From Lentzea jiangxiensis (lineage in GTDB: Bacteria; Actinomycetota; Actinomycetes; Mycobacteriales; Pseudonocardiaceae): a stretch of 64,000 bases of DNA. This document shows positions 25,721 through 36,134 of this stretch, piece after piece (the stretch's first letter is position 1; every line of letters begins with the position of its first letter). The stretch is taken from NCBI RefSeq assembly GCF_900104175.1, contig NZ_FNIX01000002.1:558001-622000 (forward strand). Reading direction: 5' to 3'. The position numbers and the translations under genes were made by a program. The notes below the pieces were generated by a model. That model saw nothing but the letters and a program-made list of their open reading frames with translations, did no database searches and was not told where the DNA came from.

Positions 25721-28700
25721 TCTTCGCGTATCCGCCGCAGCGCCTCGGCTTTGGTGATCGCCAGGCGTTCGGGCTCGCCCAGCTCGGCGACCAGCCGCCG
25801 CACGTCCGGGTCGCCCATGTCGAGGCTTCCGCGGACGACCTGGGCCAGGGCGAGCAACCGCTCGGTCGCCCGGGCGCGGCCCTGGGCGTGCCGGACCAGG
25901 GCGAGCAGTTCGGTGGCCGTCGCGAGGTCCGGCATGTCGGCGCGCTCCGACGTCGTCCCGACCGCCACCGCGGCGAACCCGGCGGCCTCGTCGAACCGGC
26001 CGTCGGCGAGGGCGATGCGCGTGTCGAGCATGGCCACCCACTCCGCGATGAACGACCCGAGCGCGGTCGGCGTCGCGGCGCGCTGCCTGAACGCCGCGCT
26101 CAGCGCACGTGCCTCCTCGACCCTGCCCGCGCGCAGCCGGACCTCGGCCTTGGCGTAGTCGAGCATCGTGGACAGCTGCTCGTTGCCGACCGTCCTGACG
26201 AACTCCTCGGCGCCGGTGATCTCACGCTCTGCCGCGGCGTGGTCTCCCATCCGCGCGTACTCGACCGCGAGCCGCCACCGCTGCTGCACGGCGTCGTCCT
26301 GGGACCGCAGCTCCGTCGCCACCGCCAGCCCGCGCTCGTACAGGTCGATCGCCGCCTGGTTGTCGCCGGTGTGCGAGACGAACGCGGCCTTCATGCCGAG
26401 CGTCATCGCCGATCCCCACCGGTCGCCGACGGCGGTGAACTGGTCGTACGCGCGGTCGCGGGCCCGTTCGGCGCCTTCGAGGTCGCCCTCGTCGACCAGC
26501 ATGAAGCTCAGCGCCCACTCCGCGCCCGCCCGCGCCCACGGGTCCTCGCTCTCCGCGGCCCGCTTCACCTCGCGCCGGGCGAGCTCGAAGTTCTGGCTCA
26601 GGAAGCCGAGCATGGGCAACGCGATCGCGAGCGACGGATACTTCTGCACGGCCCCGCTGCTGACGCAGTGCTCGATGACCGCCGCGGCCTCGGCGGCGTC
26701 CGTCACGCCGGGTATCGCGGCCATGAGGAGCTGCATCGCCCGGAACGTGGCGTAGCGGTCGGGCGGCAGCAGGTCGCCGAGCGCGAGGACGTCGCGCACC
26801 GACATCTCCGCGCGTTCGTTGTCGCCCTTGACGAGCCAGTACCAGAACGTGCCGCCGAGCAGGTCCGCCGCCAGCTCGACCTCGCGGTCGTCGATCGCCC
26901 CGCGCAGGGCCGCCACGACGTTGTCCTGCTCCGCCTCGTACACGTCGATCGCCTCGAGCTGGCGCGCGGTGCGGGTGAGCGGTTCCCACCGCTGGGTCAG
27001 CTCGCGGTAGTGGCGCCGGAACCGGCCGACGACCTCCCACTTCTCTCCGGACGCGTCGAGCTGCTCGTCGGCGTAGACCCTGATGGTCTCCAGCATCCGG
27101 TACCGCGGCTCGCCCGCGATCTCGACGACGTCCACTATGGACTTCTCCACCAGGGACGTGAGCACGTACAGCGCGTCCGGCAGGCAGACCGCCTCGATCG
27201 CGGCGAGGTCGGCGCCGGCCGGGAAGACCGCGAGCCGCCGCGCGAGCCGCAGCTCCTCCTCGGTCAGCAGGTCCCAGCTCCACTCGACGACCGCGCGCAG
27301 CGTCCGCTGGCGCGGCAGCGCGGTGCGGCTGCCCGAGGTGAGCAGCCGGAACCGGTCGTCGAGGCGCTGCGTGATCTGCCGGACCGTCATCGACCGCAGC
27401 CGCGCCGCCGCGAGCTCCAGCGCGAGCGGCATGCCGTCGAGCCTGCGGCAGATCAGCCGCACGTCGTCCACAGTGGACTCGTCGAGCCGGAAGCCCGGCC
27501 TCACCGCGCTCGCGCGGTCGAGGAACAACCGCACCGCGCCGAAGCCGGACAGGTCCGCCTGGCCGTCCGGCACGGCGAGCGGGCCGACCGGGCACAGCGA
27601 CTCGCCGTCGATGGCGAGCGGCTCGCGGCTGGTCGCCAGCACGCGGAGGTTCGGCACCCTGCGCAGCAGCTCGGTGGTGAACTCGGCCGCCGCGCCGACG
27701 AGGTGCTCGCAGTTGTCCAGCACCAGCAAGGACTCCCCGGCGCCGAGGACCTCGGCCATCCGGTCCATGCCCTCGCCCGCCCGCCGCCGCGGGTCGCCGG
27801 CGAACGTCACCTCGAACGCGCTGAGCACCGCACCGGCCAGGTCCTCCGCCGCACGCACGCTCGCCAGCGCCGCGAACCACACGCGTCCCTTGCCGTGCAA
27901 CGGATGCCGCGCCGCCACCTCGGTGGCGAGGCGCGTCTTGCCCGCCCCGCCGGGCCCGACCAGCGTCACGAGCCGGTACCGGCCGAGCCCCCCGGTGATC
28001 TCCGCGAGCTCGTCGTCACGCCCGACGAAGCTGGTGAGCCGCACCGGCAACCGGTCGACGACGGGCCGCGGCCCGAGCTCGCCGCGCAACGCCGCGAGGT
28101 GGACGTTTTGCAACTCCTGCGAGGGGTCGACGCCCAGCTCGTCCGCGAGCCTGCCGCGCACCTCGGCGTAAAGGCGCAGCGCCTCGGACTGCCTGCCCTG
28201 CGCGCACATCGCCCGCATCAGCAGACCCGCCAGCCGTTCGCGCAGCGGGTGCTTCTCGTGCAACGCCGTCAGCGCGGCGACGTCCAGCTCACCGCGGTCC
28301 TCCTCGGCGGACAGCCGCGCTTCCTCGAGGCGAGCGGCGGTGGGCCCGGCGAACGGTGCCTCCCGCACGTCGGCCAGCGCGTCACCCCGCCACAGCGCCA
28401 GCGCCTCGCCCGGCCGTCCGGCGGCACGCAGTCGTTCGAACCGGAAGACGTCGACGTCCTCGGTCGCGACGCCCAGCCGGTACCCGCCGGGCTCCAGCGC
28501 GACCGGGCAGACCTTGCGCAGCCGCGACACGAGCGACTGGAGGGCGTTCCCGGCGTCGGCCGGCGGCTGCTCGCCCCACAGGTCGTCGATCAGCGTCGTC
28601 GTCGGCACCGGCCGGCCGGGGTCGAGCGCGAGACGGGCCAGGAGCATGCGGACGCGGGCACCACCGATGTCCACCGGTGTGCCGTCGTCGGTCTCGACCG

Positions 28701-28728
28701 CCGTGGGGCCGAGCAATGCCACGCGCAC
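25699..28728 (-). CDS. AfsR/SARP-family transcriptional regulator (BTAD-NB-ARC-TPR)
   Basis: The 1009-residue regulator has an N-terminal OmpR-like winged helix and bacterial transcriptional activator domain (VRVALLGPTAVE to about residue 230), then an NB-ARC ATPase with P-loop VGPGGAGKTRLA near residue 257 and LLVLDNCEHL (Walker B). A long helical TPR-like C-terminus follows. Such AfsR-type proteins activate secondary metabolism or transport genes after nucleotide-controlled oligomerisation. GTG 28728 with GGAAG upstream is preferred to GTG 28749. Neighbours DrrAB are candidate targets. No SARP direct-repeat site was identified by eye. Confidence 0.9.
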   Translation of the reverse strand: MRVALLGPTAVETDDGTPVDIGGARVRMLLARLALDPGRPVPTTTLIDDLWGEQPPADAGNALQSLVSRLRKVCPVALEPGGYRLGVATEDVDVFRFERLRAAGRPGEALALWRGDALADVREAPFAGPTAARLEEARLSAEEDRGELDVAALTALHEKHPLRERLAGLLMRAMCAQGRQSEALRLYAEVRGRLADELGVDPSQELQNVHLAALRGELGPRPVVDRLPVRLTSFVGRDDELAEITGGLGRYRLVTLVGPGGAGKTRLATEVAARHPLHGKGRVWFAALASVRAAEDLAGAVLSAFEVTFAGDPRRRAGEGMDRMAEVLGAGESLLVLDNCEHLVGAAAEFTTELLRRVPNLRVLATSREPLAIDGESLCPVGPLAVPDGQADLSGFGAVRLFLDRASAVRPGFRLDESTVDDVRLICRRLDGMPLALELAAARLRSMTVRQITQRLDDRFRLLTSGSRTALPRQRTLRAVVEWSWDLLTEEELRLARRLAVFPAGADLAAIEAVCLPDALYVLTSLVEKSIVDVVEIAGEPRYRMLETIRVYADEQLDASGEKWEVVGRFRRHYRELTQRWEPLTRTARQLEAIDVYEAEQDNVVAALRGAIDDREVELAADLLGGTFWYWLVKGDNERAEMSVRDVLALGDLLPPDRYATFRAMQLLMAAIPGVTDAAEAAAVIEHCVSSGAVQKYPSLAIALPMLGFLSQNFELARREVKRAAESEDPWARAGAEWALSFMLVDEGDLEGAERARDRAYDQFTAVGDRWGSAMTLGMKAAFVSHTGDNQAAIDLYERGLAVATELRSQDDAVQQRWRLAVEYARMGDHAAAEREITGAEEFVRTVGNEQLSTMLDYAKAEVRLRAGRVEEARALSAAFRQRAATPTALGSFIAEWVAMLDTRIALADGRFDEAAGFAAVAVGTTSERADMPDLATATELLALVRHAQGRARATERLLALAQVVRGSLDMGDPDVRRLVAELGEPERLAITKAEALRRIREEAGFSTG

Positions 28729-28758
28729 AGGTCCAGCTTCCCAGATCACGTGCCGAGG

Positions 28759-29607
28759 TCAGGCGAGAACGCCGAGTGCGCGGTGCAGCGCGTCGGTGAT
28801 CATCGTCTCGAACCCGGCGTCGGCGGTGCCGCGCGGCACCCGTTCGGTGAGCATGATCGAGTACAGGTAGGCCTGGTAGGCGGCCAGCCGGACGCGGGCC
28901 GAGTCGGTGAACTCGAAGCCGTACGCCGTCAGGAAGTCCTCGTCGTCCTCGATCGTCCCGAAGAGAGCGAGCGACACGAACTCGGCGACCGGATCGCCCC
29001 AAAACGCCCGCTCCCCGTCGACGAGTCCGGTCAGCCCGGTGCCGGCGAGGACGTTGCCGTCCCACAGGTCGAAGTGCACGAGCGCGGGCCGCCGCACCTC
29101 GTCGAACGCCTTGGCGTGCTTGCCCAGGCCGGCGGTCGGCAGCCGCACCCCGTACCGTTCGGCGTCGGCCAGCACGGCCCCGAACATGCCGGAGAACGCC
29201 CCGGTCCACGTGTCGTGCAGCCCGAGCTGCGGATAGCCGAACCCGGGCCCGGTCACCTCGTGCAGTGCGCGCGTCGTCTCGCCGAGCCGGCGGCGGAGCA
29301 ACGGCCAGTCCAGGTCGGACCGGCCGAAAACGGGCGTGCCCGGCAGGAACGTCGTGAGGAGGAACGTGGCGTTGTCGGTGTGCACGACCTGAGGCACCGG
29401 CGCGACCGGGGACGCGAGCGTGCAGAACATCGCCTCGGTGCGGATCAGCCGCCGCTCGTAGGTCAGGCCGGGCTGCTCACCGGGTGCCACCTTCAGCACG
29501 AACTCGCCCTCGTGCGCCGACACCCGGTACACCGAGTTGTAGGTGCCGCCGCCCAAAGGGCTGGTCCGAGCGCCGGTGAGGCCGGCGGTGGCCAGAATCC
29601 GCTCCAC
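28759..29607 (-). CDS. Aminoglycoside-phosphotransferase-family kinase
   Basis: The 282-residue APH-fold protein shows a glycine-rich loop (LGGGTYNSVYRV), FVLKVAP with the ATP-binding Lys, and the catalytic loop HFDLWDGNVL followed by GLVDGERAFWGDP, the metal-binding Asp segment. The substrate may be an antibiotic, choline-like compound, sugar or fructosamine-type adduct; it cannot be told from sequence. GTG 29607 has GGGAG five bases upstream; GTG 29613 is an alternative. It lies between the AfsR-like regulator and an LLM oxidoreductase, without obvious coupling. Confidence 0.85.
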   Translation of the reverse strand: MERILATAGLTGARTSPLGGGTYNSVYRVSAHEGEFVLKVAPGEQPGLTYERRLIRTEAMFCTLASPVAPVPQVVHTDNATFLLTTFLPGTPVFGRSDLDWPLLRRRLGETTRALHEVTGPGFGYPQLGLHDTWTGAFSGMFGAVLADAERYGVRLPTAGLGKHAKAFDEVRRPALVHFDLWDGNVLAGTGLTGLVDGERAFWGDPVAEFVSLALFGTIEDDEDFLTAYGFEFTDSARVRLAAYQAYLYSIMLTERVPRGTADAGFETMITDALHRALGVLA

Positions 29608-29672
29608 AGTCACTCCCGCGAATGTAATCGGGTGCGGGGCGAGGTGGCGGGGGACCGCCGAGGCGGTGGGCG

Positions 29673-30677
29673 CTAGGCGGGCGACCAGCCCAGTTCCGGG
29701 CCGAGCTCCGTCGCGATGTCGGTGAGGATCTGCACGTAGTCCTCGTGCTCGAAGCTGAACGGCAGCGCGAACGCCACCTCGTCGACCTCCTGGAACGCCG
29801 CGTGCGCGTAGAGCTGCTCGGCGATCTCCGCGGACGTGCCGACGAGGTCGCGCTCGAACATCATCCGGCGCGGCCCGAACGTCTTGCCGATGCGCCCGGC
29901 CCGTCCCTCGACGTACGCCCGGTACTTCGCGCGCTGCTCGGGCGTGGCCGAGTCGGTCGGGATCACCACGAGGCCCTGCGACACGCGTCCTCCGCCGTGC
30001 TCGCGGAACGTCCGGATGTGCGCCAGCTGGGTCTCGGCGAAGTCCTCGGAGCCCTCGGACTGGGCCACGTTGCTGGTGAGCAGGTTCAGGCCGTGCTCGC
30101 CCGCCCACGCCGCCGACCGCAGGCTCCCGCCGCCGTACCAGATGCGGTCGCGCAGACCGGCGGCGTGCGGCTGCACGCGGTCCGACCAGACCTCGATGCC
30201 CTCGACGCCGCTGAACGACGCGACCTTCTCGCCGCCGACGAAGTCCAGCAGCCGCTGCACGCGGTCGTAGCCGAAGTTCTCGACGTCGGCCGTGTCCGGG
30301 TAGAGCGCCTGCTTCACGTCGTCCCAGTGCATCGGCGGGCCGACGCTGACGCCGGGGTTGAGCCGCCCACCCGACAGCACGTCGACCGTGGCGAGGTCCT
30401 CGGCCAGGCGCAGCGGGTTCTCCCAGCCGAGCGGGATGACCGCGGTGCCGAGCTGGATGCGGCTGGTCCGCTGGGACGCCGCGGCGAGGACGGCGACCGG
30501 CGACGAGATGCCGAACTGCAGGTGCCGGTGCCGCACCCACGCGCTGTCGAACCCCAGCTCCTCGCCGAGCACGATGACGTCCAGGGTGGCCCGATGACCG
30601 GCTCCCGGATCGTGCTCGTCGAAGAGCCCGATGGTCAGAAAACCCAGCTTCCGCAGCGGCTCTGTCTTGCGGGGCAC
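29673..30677 (-). CDS. LLM-class flavin/F420-dependent monooxygenase (MsnO8-like)
   Basis: The 334-residue protein has the bacterial luciferase-like pattern: KLGFLTIGLFDEHDP, EELGFDSAWVRHRHL, TRIQLGTAVIPLGWENPLRLAEDLATVDVLSGGRL-like residues and GVSVGPPMHWDD. It resembles actinobacterial FMN-dependent monooxygenases of the CE1758/MsnO8 group. GTG 30677 has GAGGAGG seven bases upstream, so the 15 extra codons of the longer frame are not used. Substrate unknown. It is a separate unit from the sterol LLM enzymes. Confidence 0.83.
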   Translation of the reverse strand: MPRKTEPLRKLGFLTIGLFDEHDPGAGHRATLDVIVLGEELGFDSAWVRHRHLQFGISSPVAVLAAASQRTSRIQLGTAVIPLGWENPLRLAEDLATVDVLSGGRLNPGVSVGPPMHWDDVKQALYPDTADVENFGYDRVQRLLDFVGGEKVASFSGVEGIEVWSDRVQPHAAGLRDRIWYGGGSLRSAAWAGEHGLNLLTSNVAQSEGSEDFAETQLAHIRTFREHGGGRVSQGLVVIPTDSATPEQRAKYRAYVEGRAGRIGKTFGPRRMMFERDLVGTSAEIAEQLYAHAAFQEVDEVAFALPFSFEHEDYVQILTDIATELGPELGWSPA

Positions 30678-30718
30678 GGAACCCTCCTCAGTCGTCTGCC
30701 GCCAGTTTAGGTGACATC

Positions 30719-31591
30719 TCAACTAGTTCCAGATGCTGGAACCACCGCGTGCAGGGCGTCGAGCACCACGGTGATCGCGGCGCGCGAGTCGCGGCGTACG
30801 GCGGCGGTGATCCTCCGCGTCACCGGCAGCTCCTTCGTGACCACGTCGAACCGCCGGTCGACGGCGAGCGCGGGCAGCACGGCGACCGCGAGCCCGGCCT
30901 CGACGTGCTTGAGCGTCAACATGTAGTTGCTGAACCTGCCCACGACCCTCGGCTCGAACCCCGCCTGCCGGCACAACCGGGTCGCGAGGTTCGCCATGTA
31001 GGAGCCGGGGACGTCGAACGCCCACGGCTCCTCCGCGCACGCCGCGAGGTCGGTGCGCGGCTGTCCGGGCGGCGAGAGCAGCACGATCGGGTCCTCGCCG
31101 AGCGGCACGACGTCGATGTCACGCGGCACCGGCTGCTCCACGAAGTCGGTGGTCGTGATGATCACGTCGACCTCACCCGCCAGCAGCGCGGGCATGCTCG
31201 CGTGCGGTTCCAGCTCGACGAGCTCGACGTCGAGGTGCGGGTGGCCGAGCCGCTGCACGGCCGGCACGGCGAGCGTGTGGATCGAGCTCTGGAACGCGCC
31301 GAGCCGGATGAGGCCGGACGGTTCGTCGTTCAGGGCGCGCAGCTCGGCCTCGACGGCTTCCATCTGGTCGAGGATCGACCGCGCCCGCCGCGCCAGGATC
31401 AGTCCGGCCGAGGTGAGCCGGACGCGCCGCCCGGTCCGTTCGATCAACTGCGTGCGCGTCTCGCTCTCGAGCACCGCGAGCTGCTGCGACACGCTCGAAG
31501 CACTCAGGTTCGCGGCCTGCGCCACGGCCCGCACGGTGCCCAGCGCGTCGAGCTGGCTGAGCAGGCGCAGGCGCCACGGGTTGAGCGTCAT
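30719..31591 (-). CDS. LysR-family regulator, DgdR-like by position
   Basis: The 290-residue protein has the LysR winged helix (GTVRAVAQAANLSASSVSQQLAVLE) and a periplasmic-binding-like effector domain with IRLGAFQSSIHTLAVPAV. It is divergent from the dialkylglycine-decarboxylase-like gene across 77 bp. In Burkholderia cepacia the LysR-type repressor DgdR is divergent from dgdA and responds to dialkyl glycines; this pair looks the same in layout. Whether it represses or activates is not shown. ATG 31591 lies next to a candidate operator. Confidence 0.87.
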   Translation of the reverse strand: MTLNPWRLRLLSQLDALGTVRAVAQAANLSASSVSQQLAVLESETRTQLIERTGRRVRLTSAGLILARRARSILDQMEAVEAELRALNDEPSGLIRLGAFQSSIHTLAVPAVQRLGHPHLDVELVELEPHASMPALLAGEVDVIITTTDFVEQPVPRDIDVVPLGEDPIVLLSPPGQPRTDLAACAEEPWAFDVPGSYMANLATRLCRQAGFEPRVVGRFSNYMLTLKHVEAGLAVAVLPALAVDRRFDVVTKELPVTRRITAAVRRDSRAAITVVLDALHAVVPASGTS

Positions 31592-31614
31592 GCTGTGCAG
31601 TATTTCCGAACAGC
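31592..31614. promoter_or_regulatory. Candidate LysR operator at the dgdA-like promoter
   Basis: Inverted repeat GCTGT (31592-31596) and ACAGC (31610-31614), with an AT-richer 13-base centre, directly before the LysR ATG. LysR sites typically have such interrupted dyads. Short arms make a chance match possible. Confidence 0.4.
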
Positions 31615-31641
31615 GAGCGTGGAATCGTGAGATGGACCTGA

Positions 31642-32898
<1,257 letters not shown>

Positions 32899-32911
32899 CC
32901 ACATGGCCACC

Positions 32912-32937
32912 CGGCCTCGGTCAGCCAGCCGAGGCCG
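32912..32937. terminator. Terminator after the dgdA-like gene
   Basis: Perfect 9-bp stem CGGCCTCGG/CCGAGGCCG with an 8-base loop, 13 bases after the stop codon and 30 bases before the next gene. Confidence 0.7.
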
Positions 32938-32967
32938 TCCGGCACCCGTGCTCCTACGATCGGCCGG

Positions 32968-33987
32968 GTGGGGGGACTTCGCCGCAGCTCACTGCTCATC
33001 GCCACCGCGGTCCTGTGCGTCAGCGGCTTCGTGGTGACCGGGCGGATCATCGGCTTCGACCGGGCGGTGCTGCTGCGCAGCAGCCAGGGCGTGGGCGCGG
33101 ACACCTTCGTCGACCACCCGGTCTACGCGATCGTCGAAGGCGCCGTCGTGCTGGTCGTGGTGTTCCTGCACGCCTGGCGGACCCGTCCGACCGTGGCCGT
33201 GCTCTCGATCGCGGCACTCCTGGTCGTCTTCGAGCACGCCGCGTTCTACCGTCCGCACACCATGCTCAGCCGTGCGGACTCCGTTCAGCTGATGCTGATC
33301 CTGAGCGCCATCATGGTCGCGGGCGGCCTGTTGCTGCGCCTGCGGGAACGGTCGCGCGAGGCGCTCGCGGCGGCCGCGGAGGAACGGGCGCGCCGCGACG
33401 AACGCCTCGACATGGCCCGTGAGCTGCACGACGTGGTGGCGCACCACGTCACGGGCATGCTGGTGCAGGCGCAGGCCGCACTGGTGGTGGCGGAGCAGGA
33501 CAAGGCCAAGGCGTGCGCGATGATCCCGGGCATCGTGGAGGGCGGCACGGAGGCGTTGGGGGCGATGAGCGCGATGGTCAGGACGTTGCGGGACAACGGC
33601 GCCGCGACCGCGACCACCGACCTCACGGCCGACCTGCACCGGCTCGCGGAGCGGTCCGGGCTGCCGGTGCGCACGACCGTCGAGCTGACCGAGGACGTGC
33701 GGCCGGAGCTGGGGCGGTCGGTGCTGCGGTTGGTGCAGGAGGCCTTGACCAACGTGCGCAAGCACGCCTTCGACGCCACGAGTGTGGAAGTGGACGTGCG
33801 GCTCGGCGCGAGCGCGGTTCAACTGTCCGTTGTGGACAACGGCCGCACGAGACCGGCGCACTCGGGCGGGTTCGGACTCGTGGGCATGCGCGAACGCGTG
33901 CACGAGCTGGGCGGGCGGTTCTTCGCAGGGCCGACCGGGGAGGGCTGGCTCGTCACCGCCGAGCTGCCGCTGGAGGTGCGCGCGTGA
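32968..33987 (+). CDS. Two-component sensor histidine kinase, NarL/DesK type
   Basis: The 339-residue kinase has four likely N-terminal membrane segments (about residues 5-115), then HisKA_3 with phosphoacceptor His154 in ARELHDVVAHHVTGM. The HATPase domain follows, with VQEALTNVRKHA (N box), VVDNGRT and GGFGLVGMRERVHELGG. The sensor part has almost no extracytoplasmic domain, so the signal may be membrane-borne. GTG 32968 is the first start. The stop overlaps the regulator start (GTGA), making an obligate pair. Confidence 0.9.
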   Translation: MGGLRRSSLLIATAVLCVSGFVVTGRIIGFDRAVLLRSSQGVGADTFVDHPVYAIVEGAVVLVVVFLHAWRTRPTVAVLSIAALLVVFEHAAFYRPHTMLSRADSVQLMLILSAIMVAGGLLLRLRERSREALAAAAEERARRDERLDMARELHDVVAHHVTGMLVQAQAALVVAEQDKAKACAMIPGIVEGGTEALGAMSAMVRTLRDNGAATATTDLTADLHRLAERSGLPVRTTVELTEDVRPELGRSVLRLVQEALTNVRKHAFDATSVEVDVRLGASAVQLSVVDNGRTRPAHSGGFGLVGMRERVHELGGRFFAGPTGEGWLVTAELPLEVRA

Positions 33988-34610
33988 TCTCCGTGCTCAT
34001 CGCCGAGGACCAGGACATGGTGCGGGCCGGGTTCCGGCTGATCCTCGAGGCCCAGCCCGACATCAGCGTCGTCGCCGACGTCCCGGACGGGGTCAGCGCC
34101 GTGCAGCGCGCCCGTGAGCTGGAGCCGCAGGTGTGCCTGGTCGACGTGCGGATGCCGGGCCTCGACGGTCTGGAGGTCACCCGCCGGCTCGCGCCGCACA
34201 CCCGCGTCGTCGTGGTCACGACGTTCGACAGCGACGAGGTGCTGGACAAGGCGCTGGACCTCGGCGCGTGCGGGTTCCTCACCAAGGACGCGAGCCCCGG
34301 CCTCCTCGCCGAGTCCGTCAGATCGGCCGCGCGAGGCGACGTTCTCGTGTCACCCCAGGTGGTGCGGCGCGTGCTGCGGCGTTCGGTGCCGCCCGTGCCG
34401 AACGCCGACGCCGGCGTGCTGAACCCGCGTGAGCTCGATGTGGTGCGGCACGTCGCACAAGGTCTGAGCAACAACGAAATCGCCGCGGCGATGAAGGTCT
34501 CCGTGTCGTCGGTCAAGGCCTACCTCGCCTCGGTGCAGGCCAAGGTCGGCGCCCGCAACCGCGTGGAGATCGTCGCGTGGGCCTTCCGCGCGCACGTGGT
34601 GGCCACCTGA
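33984..34610 (+). CDS. NarL/LuxR-family response regulator
   Basis: The 208-residue regulator has a receiver domain with acidic pair ED in LIAEDQDMVRAG, phosphoacceptor Asp54 in CLVDVRMPG and Lys in FLTKDASP. A C-terminal LuxR helix-turn-helix follows (LNPRELDVVRHVAQGLSNNEIAAAMKVS). It is the cognate partner of the preceding kinase, joined by a 4-bp overlap. The target genes are unknown; GT87 downstream is separated by 139 bp and is not clearly a target. Confidence 0.9.
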   Translation: MISVLIAEDQDMVRAGFRLILEAQPDISVVADVPDGVSAVQRARELEPQVCLVDVRMPGLDGLEVTRRLAPHTRVVVVTTFDSDEVLDKALDLGACGFLTKDASPGLLAESVRSAARGDVLVSPQVVRRVLRRSVPPVPNADAGVLNPRELDVVRHVAQGLSNNEIAAAMKVSVSSVKAYLASVQAKVGARNRVEIVAWAFRAHVVAT

Positions 34611-34749
34611 CCATGACCGTCCGGCCAGTCCGGGCGTCGCGGCTGCCCCTCCGGCCATGATCTCGCGGCTGCCGGGCCGATCCGCCGGCACCTCTGCTCG
34701 CAGCAGGCTCGTCCACATCGGATTTCGGTGTGACGAAGGGTTCTGGCCT

Positions 34750-35862
34750 GTGAACGACGTGCTCGCGCGCCGCCTCTGGGGCGTCGTGGTGGCCGGCCTG
34801 CTCGCCTGGGTGGTCGTGCGGAGCTTCGGCAGCGGTGTCCTGGACCTGCGCGTGTACCTCGCGGGCGGTGGCGCGTGGCGCGCGGGCACCGACCTCTACA
34901 CCGCCGACTTCCACGGTCCCAGGGGACTCCCGTTCACCTACCCGCCGTTCGCGGCGCTGCTGTTCAGCGGCCTGTCCCCGTTGCCGCTGCAACTCTCGGC
35001 CCTGCTGTTCACCGCCGCCGCCATCGCGCTGTTCACCGCGGCCTGCCACACCACCGCGCCGTCCGGCTTCGGCCTCGCCGCGCTGTGCCTGCTGCTCGAA
35101 CCCGTCCGCATCAGCCTGGACCTCGGGCAGGTCAACCTGGTCCTGCTCGGCCTGGTCGCCGCCGACTGCCTCCTGCCGCGCGCACCGTGGCCGCGCGGCC
35201 TGCTCGTCGGCCTCGCCGCCGCGATCAAGCTGACGCCTTTGGTCTTCCTGCTGTTCTTCCTGTCCCGCAAGCGGTGGCGGCCCGCATTGACCGCCGTGGC
35301 GACGTTCTCGTCGTGCGGCCTGCTCGGCTGGCTGCTCGCACCGGAGCAGTCCGAGCGGTTCTGGTTGCACGCCGTGCTCGACCCCGGCCGCGTGGGCGGA
35401 CTCGGCTTCACCGCGAACCAGTCGGTGCGCGGCTTGCTGTTCCGCCTCGGCCTCCCGGAGGGGGTGTGGCTCGTGGCAGCGCCGGCAGTGCTCGCTTTCG
35501 CCGTGGCGGTGCTGCCGAGGCTGCGCGACGACCTCACCGCCCTCGTCGCGGTCGCGGTGACGGGCCTGCTCGTCTCGCCGGTGTCCTGGTCGCACCACTG
35601 GGTGTGGATCGCACCCGCGCTGGTGCTGCTGCGCGGCCACGTCCGCACCGCCGCCGTGGCGGTGTTCGCCGTCGGCCCGCACTGGCTGCTGCCGAGCGCC
35701 GGCGACCGCGAACTCGCCTGGACCTGGTGGCAGCACCTCGCCGGCAACACCTACGTGTGGCTGGGACTCGCGTTCCTCTGCTGGTGCGCCGGCAGCTTGC
35801 CGATCAGCGCACGGATCAGGCGCCGGATGTCGGCCTCCTCGTGGCCGAAGTCCGAGAGGTAG
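34750..35862 (+). CDS. GT87-family (DUF2029) polytopic mannosyltransferase
   Basis: The 370-residue protein has about nine to ten hydrophobic segments and the DUF2029/GT87 pattern: DLRVYLAGGGAWRAGTDLY near the N-terminus, GLPFTYPPFAALLF, LDLGQVNLVLLGLVAADCLL, AAAIKLTPLVFLLF and NQSVRGLLFRL. The early DLxVY Asp is the likely catalytic acid of these polyprenyl-phosphomannose-dependent alpha-1,2-mannosyltransferases (PimE relatives). It probably adds mannose to lipoglycans or glycolipids outside the membrane. Start GTG 34750 has GAAGGG nine bases upstream; the longer frame lacks a membrane-like start. Its last about 37 codons overlap a convergent small gene. Confidence 0.85.
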   Translation: MNDVLARRLWGVVVAGLLAWVVVRSFGSGVLDLRVYLAGGGAWRAGTDLYTADFHGPRGLPFTYPPFAALLFSGLSPLPLQLSALLFTAAAIALFTAACHTTAPSGFGLAALCLLLEPVRISLDLGQVNLVLLGLVAADCLLPRAPWPRGLLVGLAAAIKLTPLVFLLFFLSRKRWRPALTAVATFSSCGLLGWLLAPEQSERFWLHAVLDPGRVGGLGFTANQSVRGLLFRLGLPEGVWLVAAPAVLAFAVAVLPRLRDDLTALVAVAVTGLLVSPVSWSHHWVWIAPALVLLRGHVRTAAVAVFAVGPHWLLPSAGDRELAWTWWQHLAGNTYVWLGLAFLCWCAGSLPISARIRRRMSASSWPKSER

Positions 35863-35930
35863 TGGCGCAACGCGTGCCGGAGGAGGACGAGCTCCTCGTG
35901 GGTCAGCTCCAGGGTCGTCGTAGTACCCAT
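35751..35930 (-). CDS. Small conserved-looking helical protein (59 aa)
   Basis: A 59-codon frame begins MGTTTTLELTHEELVLLRHAL and continues as one amphipathic helical stretch with evenly spaced Glu/Arg and Leu, then a polar tail. The composition looks protein-like rather than antisense noise. The family was not recognised. It overlaps the 3' end of the convergent GT87 gene by 112 bp. There, the GT87 frame reads as an Arg/Ser-rich tail, as expected if selection acts on this strand. No clear ribosome site precedes ATG 35930, so expression is uncertain. Confidence 0.5.
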   Translation of the reverse strand: MGTTTTLELTHEELVLLRHALRHYLSDFGHEEADIRRLIRALIGKLPAHQQRNASPSHT

Positions 35931-36134
35931 GAACCCATGTTAGGACTGCTCACGGCGTTCTGCGCGCCAGAGCGGAGGCTGCGGGACGTACCACTGACCG
36001 CGTTGCGCCCGCCTGCGGGATCTGCCCGGGCTTGCAGACGGCCGCGGCCCCAATGGCGGTTGGGACGACGGCGGCGCCGAGCATCAACACGACCGCAGGG
36101 CGACCGGTCCTGGTTCCGGTTCCCCGCGCGGCCC

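Noticed and set aside
20086..28749. Very long minus-strand frames antisense to the ALDH, SDR and aminotransferase genes
   Set aside because: Composition is His/Arg/Gln-rich without family motifs; the plus-strand genes are unambiguous.
25888..29676. A 1262-codon plus-strand frame antisense to the AfsR-like and kinase genes
   Set aside because: No recognisable domain; it is a mirror of the biased codon use of the real minus-strand genes.
35931..36134. Short minus-strand frame with a hydrophobic start (MLGAAVVPTAIGAAAVC) suggesting a lipoprotein
   Set aside because: It lacks a ribosome site and the remainder is not protein-like; evidence too thin for a gene or pseudogene call.
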